From Planctomycetota bacterium (GTDB lineage: Bacteria > Planctomycetota > SBBH01 > JAHFOU01): 9,512 bases of DNA. The translations under genes were made by a program, and so were the position numbers. Positions 1-6,032 of the stretch are shown here, piece by piece. Every line of letters starts with the position of its first letter. Position 1 is the stretch's first letter. Location of the stretch: contig JAHFOU010000068.1 in assembly GCA_023261525.1 (NCBI GenBank), forward strand, positions 1 to 9,512, in the 5' to 3' direction. The notes under the pieces were generated by a model, which saw only the letters and a program-made list of their open reading frames with translations, had not been told where the DNA came from and did no database searches.

Positions 1-731
1 GGAAGCTCAAGGCCTTCCTCCTGTCCAACCCCTGCAACCCCACCGGGCAGGTGATCCGGGGCAAGGACCTGGCCGCCATGGTCCGGACCGCCCGGGAGAG
101 GCGCTGCACCCTCCTGATGGACGAGTTCTACAGCCACTTCATCTACGACCGGAGCGACGCCCCCGTGAGCGCTGCGGCCTACGTGGAGGACGTCGAGCGG
201 GACCCCGTGGTCCTCTTCGACGGGCTCACCAAGAGCTTCCGCTACCCCGGCTGGAGGATGGGCTGGGCCGTCGGCCCCTCGGCCATGATGGAGTCCATGG
301 CCCGCACGGCCAGCGCCATGGACGGGGGTCCCTCCCGCGTCGCCCAGCGTGCGGCGTTGGAGGCCCTGGAGCCCCGCCGGGCGGATCAGGAGACCTCGGC
401 CCTGCGCCGGGTCTTCGGCCGCAAGCGGGACCTGATGGTCGCCCGCCTCTCGGCCATGGGTGTGCGCTTCGCGGCGGAGCCCGAATCCACCTTCTACGCC
501 TGGGGATGCCTGGACAAGCTGCCGGCCCCCTTCCAGGATTCCATGGCCTTCTTCCGCGGGGCATTGGAGCGGAAGGTGATGACGGTGCCGGGGGAGTTCT
601 TCGACGTGAACCCGGGGAAGCGTCGCAAGGGAACCTCCCCCTACCGCAAGTGGATGCGCTTCTCCTTCGGCCCTCCCGAGCCCAACCTGAAGATGGGCCT
701 CGACCGGCTCGAGGCGATGCTGAAGGGCTAG
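1..731 (+). CDS. PLP-dependent aminotransferase class I/II, 3' part (5' end outside window)
   Basis: The reading frame is open from position 3, so the gene starts upstream of the window; 242 C-terminal residues are visible. The GTG at 51 is an internal Val codon just after the family motif SNPCNPTGQ, not a start. Fold-type I hallmarks follow in order: MDEFYSHFIYD, whose Asp (codon at 120) should contact the PLP pyridine nitrogen and whose first Tyr may contact the cofactor; and DGLTKSFRYPGWRMGW, whose Lys (codon at 231) is the expected Schiff-base lysine. The C-terminal small domain ends in a typical RFSFGPPEPNLKMGLDRL segment. The family moves amino groups between amino acids and 2-oxo acids in the cytosol; the substrate cannot be told from this part. 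The TAG stop at 729-731 overlaps the TAG of the convergent ppx-like gene. Family call is secure; exact enzyme is unknown. Confidence 0.93.
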   Translation, partial: KLKAFLLSNPCNPTGQVIRGKDLAAMVRTARERRCTLLMDEFYSHFIYDRSDAPVSAAAYVEDVERDPVVLFDGLTKSFRYPGWRMGWAVGPSAMMESMARTASAMDGGPSRVAQRAALEALEPRRADQETSALRRVFGRKRDLMVARLSAMGVRFAAEPESTFYAWGCLDKLPAPFQDSMAFFRGALERKVMTVPGEFFDVNPGKRRKGTSPYRKWMRFSFGPPEPNLKMGLDRLEAMLKG

Positions 732-2293
732 CGCGCCGCTCCGCGTCGGAACGAGAGCCCCAGGCGGACGCCGAAGGCCTCCTCGAACAGGCCCTTCTTC
801 TGGACGCAGGCCCAGCGCTCCTCGGCGGCGGCCTGGAGGTTCCGGCACCTCGCCCACAACAGGGCCCGGCGCTTCCCGGGGCGGATCCCCGCGGCGCGCA
901 CAGCTCCCCGGTGGGTGCGGTCCAGGGCATCGGCCAGCCTCAGGATCCCCCCCAGCCTCCGGACGACGTCGCGGGCCCCGGCGTCAAGGCGGGCGTAGCC
1001 GTCATGCCCGGACTTGGGATGGCTCTTGCGATGGTAGCGGGCCACGTTGGCCAGGATCTCCTGCTCCTCGTCCGTGAAGCCCACCAGCTCCGCGTTGCGC
1101 ACCAGGTAGTAGCCGTGGCGGTGGTGCTGGTCCCGGGAGACGAAGAGGCCCACGTCATGGAGGAGGGCGGCCGTGCCCAGGAGCTCCCGCTCGCGCACAC
1201 CCAGGCGGTGCAGGGGCGCGGCCCCGTCGAAGAGGCCCAGGGCCAGGCGCGCCACCCGGCGCCCGTGGGGACGGTCCCCCCCGCACCGGGTGGCGAAGGC
1301 CTCCACGCTCTGGCGGCGGGCCTCGCTGACGCCCTGGAGGAGACGCCCCCGGCGCTTCTCCACCGTGTCCAGCAGGAGGCCCTCCCTCAAGGCGTAGGCG
1401 GAGACGGCCAGGCGGCGGATCCCCAGCGCGGACATCAGCCCCTGGAGGGCCAGGGCCCCGGCCGGGAGGATGTCCGCGCGGTCCCGGTCCAGGCCGGCAA
1501 GCCGGGAGCGCCGGGCGGGATCCCTCAGGGCCAGGAGCTCCGCGGTCAGGGCATCGACCTCCCGGCGGGTCAGCGGGGTCCCGGTCCGCGAAAGGTCCCG
1601 GGGCTCCTTCCGGCGCGCCTGGGCCATGCGGGCCAGGTTGCGCAGGGTCCCCCCCGAGCCCACGGCGAGGTCCCAGTCCAGGCGCTTCAGGTCGCGGACC
1701 ACGGGACCGAGCAGGCCCTGGACCGCCTCCCGGCAGGCCCGGACGCCGGCGGGGGAAGTGCGGCCCCCGGGGAAGAAGCGGTCCGTCATGCGGATGGCGC
1801 CCAGCTTCAGGCTGTGGGCGTACCGGATGGCCCGGCCTCGGGCGACGAGGAACTCGGTGCTCCCGCCGCCGATGTCCACCAGCAGGACGGGGCGGCCCCG
1901 GGCGGGAAGCCCCTGGAGGGCCCCGAGGTAGATGAGACGGGCCTCCTCGGCGCCGGAGACCACCTGCACCGCGACCCCGGCCTCCCGGCGGGCCAGTCTC
2001 AGGAAGGCGTCGCGGTTCAGCGCCTCCCGCACGGCGCTGGTCGCCACGGCGCGGACCTCGGCCTTCCAGCGGTCCGCCTCCTTGCGGAAACGCTTCAGGA
2101 CGGCCACGCCGCGCGCCATGGACCCTGCCGTCAGGCGGCGGTCCCGGGTCCCTTGGCCGATCCGGACCTGCTCCCGCACCCGCAGGAGGACGCGGAAGTG
2201 CCCGCTGGAAGGGTCCACCTCGGCAATGGCCATCCGGAAGGAGTTGGTCCCCAGGTCGATCGCGGCCAGGGCGCGGGGGGCGGGGGCGCTCAC
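728..2293 (-). CDS. ppx: Ppx/GppA-family phosphatase (exopolyphosphatase / pppGpp phosphohydrolase) with HD-type C-terminal domain
   Basis: The product has 521 residues, close to the usual size of long Ppx proteins. The ASKHA-fold motifs are all present: AAIDLGTNSFRM (about 10-21), ATSAVREALNRDAF (84-97), VVSGAEEARLIYLG with the catalytic-type Glu pair at 116-117, LLVDIGGGSTEFLV (137-150), GSGGTLRNLARM (212-223) and RADILPAGALALQGLM. The C-terminal half is an HD-like helical domain with LLHDVG (H379-D380) and a His-rich stretch to about 426. The family removes terminal phosphate from polyphosphate or converts pppGpp to ppGpp; sequence alone does not decide which. I chose GTG at 2293 because it overlaps the TGA of the upstream kinase-like gene in GTGA, placing the first beta strand near residue 10. 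The open frame continues upstream only as shadow coding inside the kinase gene. AAGGAGG at 2313-2319 is too far for a normal ribosome site, so translational coupling is likely. Confidence 0.93.
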   Translation of the reverse strand: MSAPAPRALAAIDLGTNSFRMAIAEVDPSSGHFRVLLRVREQVRIGQGTRDRRLTAGSMARGVAVLKRFRKEADRWKAEVRAVATSAVREALNRDAFLRLARREAGVAVQVVSGAEEARLIYLGALQGLPARGRPVLLVDIGGGSTEFLVARGRAIRYAHSLKLGAIRMTDRFFPGGRTSPAGVRACREAVQGLLGPVVRDLKRLDWDLAVGSGGTLRNLARMAQARRKEPRDLSRTGTPLTRREVDALTAELLALRDPARRSRLAGLDRDRADILPAGALALQGLMSALGIRRLAVSAYALREGLLLDTVEKRRGRLLQGVSEARRQSVEAFATRCGGDRPHGRRVARLALGLFDGAAPLHRLGVRERELLGTAALLHDVGLFVSRDQHHRHGYYLVRNAELVGFTDEEQEILANVARYHRKSHPKSGHDGYARLDAGARDVVRRLGGILRLADALDRTHRGAVRAAGIRPGKRRALLWARCRNLQAAAEERWACVQKKGLFEEAFGVRLGLSFRRGAAR

Positions 2294-3051
2294 GAGAGCA
2301 CGGAGGCGATCCCCTCCTTGAGGCGGCGGTTCGTGTCCTCGAAGCTCCGAACCGCGTTCACGGAAAGGAAGCCGAACTCCTTGGACATCCCGGAGAACTC
2401 CGCCAGGAGGCGGCGCTGGTACTCCACGAAGCTGTCGTAGAAGTCGTCCCCCAGCCTCAGGTCCATCCCGGACTCCCAGTAGTCCATGCCCCAGGCGGCC
2501 GACCCCCCCTCCTCCAGGAGGCGGCGGGAGCGGAGCTGCTGGGGATGGATCACCCGCGGGATGAGGTTCTCGACGTCGATCTTCATGTAGAAGACCGCGT
2601 CCGGGACGGGCGCGAAGCTGAACACCTTGCGGACCCAGGCCGGGTCGGCCCCCCGGACCGCCGCCCGGGCGAAGACGGTGTAGACGTAGCGGTCGGCGAG
2701 GACCACGAAGCCGGCCCGCATCGCGGGAAGGATCTCGTGCTCCAGGCGGTCGGCGAAGTCCGCGGCATAGAAGAGGCTGAAGGTGTGGACGTTGAGGCGG
2801 TGGCCCGCCTTGGCGTCGTTGATGGCCTTGGCCATGAGGGGGGAACGCGTCCAGCCGGTGGTGACCACCCCGTGGCCCCGGACCTCCAGCCACTTCTGCA
2901 GGGAGGCGATCTGGGTCGACCGCCCCACCCCGTCCGTGCCCTCGATGACGATGAGCTTGCCCCCCAGGTCCTCCACATCGAGGTAGGGCAGGGGCTTGCC
3001 CATGAAGGCGCGACGTTCGCCAGCCTTTTCGCCTCCCCGTTCATTGGACAT
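2290..3051 (-). CDS. Thymidylate kinase-like protein, copy with Arg in place of the P-loop Lys
   Basis: The 253-residue product is a P-loop kinase of the thymidylate kinase fold and a tandem paralogue of the gene just upstream. The core begins at about residue 32 with KLIVIEGTDGVGRSTQ. The Walker A Lys is replaced by Arg44 (codon CGG). The motif VVLADRYVYTVFAR (DRY at 120-122) and the C-terminal region are intact. The classical EPGGT motif of dTMP kinase is absent; GWTRSP stands there. Compared with its neighbour it carries about 16 extra residues in the LID region (around 174-189) before a shared WESGMDL segment. The ATG at 3051 is supported by AAGGAG seven nt upstream. A second ATG at 3003 would give 237 residues, the neighbour's length, but lacks a good ribosome site. 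The start overlaps the upstream gene by 11 nt. It may be an impaired or regulatory kinase partner; dTMP kinase activity is doubtful. Confidence 0.85.
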   Translation of the reverse strand: MSNERGGEKAGERRAFMGKPLPYLDVEDLGGKLIVIEGTDGVGRSTQIASLQKWLEVRGHGVVTTGWTRSPLMAKAINDAKAGHRLNVHTFSLFYAADFADRLEHEILPAMRAGFVVLADRYVYTVFARAAVRGADPAWVRKVFSFAPVPDAVFYMKIDVENLIPRVIHPQQLRSRRLLEEGGSAAWGMDYWESGMDLRLGDDFYDSFVEYQRRLLAEFSGMSKEFGFLSVNAVRSFEDTNRRLKEGIASVLS

Positions 3052-3754
3052 AGACGTTCTCCTTGCGGCGGAGGTAGGGCGTGGGCCGGTACTTCGTCAG
3101 CAGGCCGGAGACGAGGTCGCGGACCTTGGCCTGCTGGCGGGCGATGCTGGCCGTCGCATCGAGCACGGTCAGGCCGAATTCCCCGGCGATCCGGTCGTAT
3201 TCCTCCAGGATGCGCCCCTGGAAGAGGCGGAAGCTCTCCCGGGGATCCTTGCTCAGGCCCAGGTCCATGCCCGCCTCATGGTACTTGAGCTGCTGCCTCC
3301 CGGTCAGGATGCGCTTGAGGGAGACCTCGATGGGCACCTTGAAGTAGAGGCCCAGGTCGGGGCGAACTGCGAAGCCGTAGAGGTCCCTCACCCAGGCGGG
3401 ATCCACCCCCCGCACCACGTCGCGGGCGAAGGCGGTATAGGCGTAGCGGTCGGCCAGCACGATCATGCCGGCCTTGAGCGGAGGCACGATGACGTGGGCC
3501 AGGCGGTCCGCGAAGTCCGTCGCATGCAGCAGGCTGAAGGTCGCCGGGGTCAGCAAATCCTTCTTCTTGCCGTGCTTGATGGTGTCCTTCACCAGGGCCG
3601 AGGAGTTCCATTCCGTGAAGAAGACCCGGTAGCCGGCGCTGTTGAGCCACTTCTCGAGCAGGCGGATCTGGGTGGACTTCCCCGAGCCGTCGATCCCCTC
3701 GACGATGACGAGTCGGCCCGGATACGGGTGCGGTGCGTCCAGGAGTCCGGCCAT
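3041..3754 (-). CDS. tmk: Thymidylate kinase-like P-loop nucleotide kinase, copy with intact Walker A
   Basis: The 237-residue product begins with the beta1/P-loop RLVIVEGIDGSGKSTQ (Walker A Lys26), followed by FADRL (81-85) and IVLADRYAYTAFAR with the DRY motif at 102-104. A LID-like segment GRQQLKYHEAGMDLGL (152-167) and a helical C-terminus follow. By family the reaction would be transfer of the ATP gamma-phosphate to dTMP for dTTP synthesis. However, the EPGGT motif that binds dTMP in classical Tmk is replaced by TEWNSS (47-52), and the usual AYQG after DRY is replaced by FARDVVRG, so the acceptor is uncertain. The ATG at 3754 has GAGGA six nt upstream and lies 3 nt after the sixA stop. 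It overlaps the next kinase-like gene by 11 nt. Kinase assignment is confident; dTMP as substrate is only moderately likely. Confidence 0.88.
   Translation of the reverse strand: MAGLLDAPHPYPGRLVIVEGIDGSGKSTQIRLLEKWLNSAGYRVFFTEWNSSALVKDTIKHGKKKDLLTPATFSLLHATDFADRLAHVIVPPLKAGMIVLADRYAYTAFARDVVRGVDPAWVRDLYGFAVRPDLGLYFKVPIEVSLKRILTGRQQLKYHEAGMDLGLSKDPRESFRLFQGRILEEYDRIAGEFGLTVLDATASIARQQAKVRDLVSGLLTKYRPTPYLRRKENVYVQ
3059..3064 (-). promoter_or_regulatory. Ribosome binding site deciding the start of the second kinase-like gene
   Basis: On the minus strand AAGGAG lies seven nt before the ATG at 3051, inside the last codons of the preceding kinase-like gene. It favours the 253-residue start over the internal ATG at 3003 and indicates translation of the overlapping pair from one mRNA. 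Confidence 0.75.
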
Positions 3755-3757
3755 GGG

Positions 3758-4237
3758 CTATCCTCGCTTCCCGAGCTTCCTCAACTGCCCCGGGGTCAGG
3801 TGCCATTCTAGCCGGTGAGGGGGGCCCAGCGCGATGCAGCAGAGCCCCCCCTTGCGGAAGCGCAGGAAGCCCGGGCGGGCCCCCAGGAGGAGGGCCGCCA
3901 GCTCCCCGAGGTCCGGCTCGTGACCGACCAGGAGGACCGAGGCCAGCCGCCTGCCGCGGACGGCGGCCAGGGCCCGTTTCGGGGTCACCCCGGGCCTCAG
4001 GAGGTCCGAGAGCTCCAGCCGCTTGCCGGCGCCAAGAACCTTGGCCGTCAGGCGGGCGGTCTGGCGGGCCCTCGTCAGGGGACTGGTCAGGATGCGGGAC
4101 GGCTTCAGGCCCAGGCGGCGGATCCCACGGGCGGCCAGGGTCATGCGGCGGATCCCCTCGGAGGTCAGGGGACGGTCGGCGTCGTTGCCCAGGCCCCTGG
4201 GCGCGGCGACGGCATGGCGGAGAAGGTAGAGTCTCAC
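3758..4237 (-). CDS. sixA: SixA-type phosphohistidine phosphatase (histidine phosphatase superfamily)
   Basis: From the chosen GTG the product has 159 residues, the usual size for SixA. It opens directly with the catalytic RH motif VRLYLLRHAVA (R7-H8, the His that is transiently phosphorylated). ILTSPLTRARQTA (about 49-61) and VLLVGHEPDLGELAALLLG (second catalytic His near 106) complete the active site. SixA proteins remove phosphate from phosphohistidine in HPt or phosphotransferase-type proteins in the cytosol; the target here is unknown. An in-frame TTG at 4264 would add nine residues. I reject it because those codons (GCA, TAT, CCT) are unlike the GC3-rich neighbours and fall inside a perfect hairpin and a direct repeat. 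Neither start has a clear ribosome site, so the exact start is uncertain. The stop is 3 nt before the next kinase-like gene, so the two are almost certainly co-transcribed. Confidence 0.9.
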   Translation of the reverse strand: MRLYLLRHAVAAPRGLGNDADRPLTSEGIRRMTLAARGIRRLGLKPSRILTSPLTRARQTARLTAKVLGAGKRLELSDLLRPGVTPKRALAAVRGRRLASVLLVGHEPDLGELAALLLGARPGFLRFRKGGLCCIALGPPHRLEWHLTPGQLRKLGKRG

Positions 4238-4261
4238 GGAGGCAGGATAGCCTGCCTCCGT
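4236..4261. repeat. Perfect 11-bp inverted repeat (hairpin) abutting the sixA start
   Basis: The arms ACGGAGGCAGG (4236-4246) and CCTGCCTCCGT (4251-4261) are exact reverse complements around a 4-nt loop. In the minus-strand mRNA the 5' arm contains GGAGG, which would be paired with CCTCC, and the 3' arm ends within the GTG start codon of sixA. No T-rich run follows in either direction, so it is not a typical intrinsic terminator. It could block initiation, stabilise a processed mRNA end, or be a protein-binding dyad. Confidence 0.7.
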
Positions 4262-4276
4262 CAAGAAACCGTCAAG
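4258..4276 (-). promoter_or_regulatory. 8-bp direct repeat with 11-bp period upstream of sixA, possible response-regulator site
   Basis: On the minus strand CTTGACGG occurs twice, separated by TTT, giving an 11-bp period (4276-4269 and 4265-4258). Tandem heptamer-like repeats spaced by one helical turn are the usual architecture of OmpR/PhoB-type response-regulator sites, though this sequence does not match the enterobacterial Pho box closely. It lies in the only real gap of the operon and partly overlaps the hairpin at 4236-4261. The repeat is seen directly; its regulatory role is inference. Confidence 0.35.
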
Positions 4277-4300
4277 TTCCGGTGAAGGCCCGACCGGACC

Positions 4301-5782
4301 CTAGCGCTTCTCCTCGAGACACCACACGATGCCGTGGGCGTCCAGCAGGTAGAGGGACGGGTCCTCGGCGCCCTCCCGGAAGGGGTTCGAGGGGTTGGCG
4401 GACAGGGCCGCCACGCCCTCCAGGGACCTCGACCAGCGTTCCCGGCCGGATTCGTCCAGGAGCCTCAGGCGGCCGTCGCGGCCCTGCACATAGATCCCGG
4501 ACCGGCCACGGCAGATCACCCGGGCCACGTCGTCCGCCGTCCACAGGCACCTCAGCTCCCAATGGAGCGGGCGGCGGACGGGCCGGCGGATCGCCCCGTC
4601 CTCGGCCGGATCCCCCGCCGGACGGGCCGCCTCCTCCGACTCCCCGCCATAAACGTCGTCGCCGTCCTCCTCCTCGGAAAGCCATTGCGGGCGCTTCTTG
4701 TCGTCCAGCAGGGGCGCCCCGGAGGCGTCCCGCTTTGCCTTGTGGGCGTCCTCGGTCCTCAGGCAGGCCAGGCGGCCGTCCAGGGAAAGGCAGTAGGTCT
4801 CGCGGACCACGGTCCAGTCGGGAGTGACCCCGGGCTTCACATAGCTCAGGACCAGGGGCTTCACCTCGATGGCATCCGTGGCGAGGTAGCTGGCCAGCAG
4901 GGTCCCCCCCTGGGGATCCAGGGCCAGGAGATGGTGGTCCAGGGAGCCGACGAGGAGGGCACGCTCCGGGCGCTCCTGGCCCGAAAGGGACAGGAGATCA
5001 TACGCCACCGCCCCGCGCACCGGCCCCATGGCGCCGTGGTAGGGATAGCGCCAGCGGGTCCTGCCGTCGGGCAGGGCCCGGGATTCCAGCTCGCCGTTCC
5101 CGCCGACGCCCAGCATCTGCTCCGCGGCATCCCGGGGCAGGACCGGCGGGGCCTGGAGGGGATTCCCCACCGACCAGTGCCAGAGGAGATCGTGCGTGAC
5201 GCGGAAGCCGCCCGGGGCCTTGGGATCGCTCTCCCGCAGGCGGAAGGCGTAGACGGAGCCGTCCGAAGCGCCCATCCCCAGGTAGAAGTCGTTCGCCGCG
5301 GGCTCGGTCACGGGGCGGAAGGGCAGCCGCTGGGTCCAATCGACCTTGCCGGTGCCCAGGTCCACGGCGTCCAGGACGCTCGAAGACGCGAAATAGGCGA
5401 CGCCGTCGCCTTCTCCGGGAGGGACCTGGAGGGGGCCGCGCAGGGGGTGGATCCAGCGGTAATAGCCGTCCTGACGGTCGATGGCGTGGACCGTGGACTC
5501 CGCGGTCTCGAGATAGCAGACGTGCTCCCCCAGGTACAGATGGACCGGGGTGGAGGCCTTCACCTCCGAATGCCAGCGCACGGTGAAGCCCATGGCCTCC
5601 AGGGCGGCGGGCTCCAGCAGGGGGCAGGCACCGGAGGCGGAGCGGTCGGCGGGCACGGGGGCCGCGACCGGAACCGCCGGCGTCGCGGCAGGTGGCGCGG
5701 ACGGCGAGACCTCGACCGGGTCGATCCAGCACCCGGCCAGCAGGACCGCCAGGCCGGACGCGAGCAGGCTAGGATTGCGCAT
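4301..5782 (-). CDS. Lipoprotein with PQQ-like eight-bladed beta-propeller
   Basis: The 493-residue product starts with a lipoprotein signal peptide: Arg near the N-terminus, a hydrophobic core and lipobox LLAGC with the lipidated Cys at 18. The next residues are Trp-Ile rather than Asp, which in Gram-negative bacteria would favour outer-membrane sorting. A Pro/Ala/Val linker (about 21-47) leads to PQQ-like blades at roughly 88-110, 128-149, 166-183, 222-244, 275-297, 328-343, 428-450 and 476-490. Each has a pattern like Y-x-x-D/S-x-x-G-x-V-x-A-x-D-x-x-x-G-x-x-x-W. An acidic insert rich in Glu, Asp and Gly (about 369-397) interrupts blades six and seven. Eight blades on a lipid anchor recall BamB, but there is no further support for that name. 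The ATG at 5782 overlaps the preceding small gene by 14 nt, with only a weak GGCGG upstream. Its partner is unknown; cofactor binding is not implied. Confidence 0.85.
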   Translation of the reverse strand: MRNPSLLASGLAVLLAGCWIDPVEVSPSAPPAATPAVPVAAPVPADRSASGACPLLEPAALEAMGFTVRWHSEVKASTPVHLYLGEHVCYLETAESTVHAIDRQDGYYRWIHPLRGPLQVPPGEGDGVAYFASSSVLDAVDLGTGKVDWTQRLPFRPVTEPAANDFYLGMGASDGSVYAFRLRESDPKAPGGFRVTHDLLWHWSVGNPLQAPPVLPRDAAEQMLGVGGNGELESRALPDGRTRWRYPYHGAMGPVRGAVAYDLLSLSGQERPERALLVGSLDHHLLALDPQGGTLLASYLATDAIEVKPLVLSYVKPGVTPDWTVVRETYCLSLDGRLACLRTEDAHKAKRDASGAPLLDDKKRPQWLSEEEDGDDVYGGESEEAARPAGDPAEDGAIRRPVRRPLHWELRCLWTADDVARVICRGRSGIYVQGRDGRLRLLDESGRERWSRSLEGVAALSANPSNPFREGAEDPSLYLLDAHGIVWCLEEKR

Positions 5783-6017
5783 GGTCCGCCAGATTCACGG
5801 CATGGGCCTGCTCGTAGGCCTTGAGCCGCTCGATGCGAGCGATGTCCTCGTTGATCAGGTTCACCAGCTTGAACACGTAGGGCCTCCCGTCCCGGCGGTC
5901 CTGGAGATCCCGGAGCATCCGGTTCCAGTCCCCTCCGTACAACTCGTCCCGTAGGGTGATCAACATCGTCTCCTCCGGCATCAAGGACTGCACAAAGCGC
6001 CGGTGTTCCTCGGACAT
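5769..6017 (-). CDS. Small protein of unknown function, 82 residues
   Basis: I do not recognise a named family. The product is highly charged, has no signal peptide or membrane segment, and reads as mainly alpha-helical: MPEETMLITLRDELYGGDW (13-31), then an Asp/Arg-rich turn, then VFKLVNLINEDIARIERLKAYE (48-69). It should be a soluble cytosolic protein. It is the first gene of the six-gene run: a TATAAT-type promoter lies 15 nt before its ATG, and its 3' end overlaps the lipoprotein gene by 14 nt, which supports real coding and coupling. There is no Shine-Dalgarno sequence before the ATG at 6017, and the inferred 5' leader is only about 7-10 nt, so it may be translated as a near-leaderless mRNA. 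Codon use is GC3-rich with a few A/T-ending codons. The opposite strand is only shadow coding here. Confidence 0.75.
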   Translation of the reverse strand: MSEEHRRFVQSLMPEETMLITLRDELYGGDWNRMLRDLQDRRDGRPYVFKLVNLINEDIARIERLKAYEQAHAVNLADHAQS

Positions 6018-6032
6018 GGGGCTCAGCCCGGG

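Noticed and set aside
506..2440. A 644-codon open frame on the plus strand across the ppx-like gene
   Set aside because: It has low-complexity Gly/Pro/Ala/Gln composition, no domain motif, and begins inside the aminotransferase gene in another frame. The opposite strand carries all Ppx motifs.
2294..2893. A 200-codon N-terminal extension of the ppx-like frame
   Set aside because: This region is the alternative frame of the kinase-like gene and reads as Arg/Gly/Pro-rich shadow sequence. GTG at 2293 overlaps the upstream stop and places the first Ppx strand correctly.
4236..4261. Intrinsic terminator at the hairpin before sixA
   Set aside because: No run of T follows the stem on either strand, and the 3' arm merges into the sixA start codon.
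4238..4264. TTG start of sixA giving nine extra residues
   Set aside because: The extra codons lie within the hairpin and direct repeat, use codons atypical for this sequence, and precede the position where SixA proteins normally begin. Not fully excluded.
4248..4276. A promoter before sixA made of TTGACG and TATCCT
   Set aside because: The spacings are about 20 nt or about 9 nt, both poor for sigma70, and the -10 match is weak. The direct repeat is a better description of this stretch.
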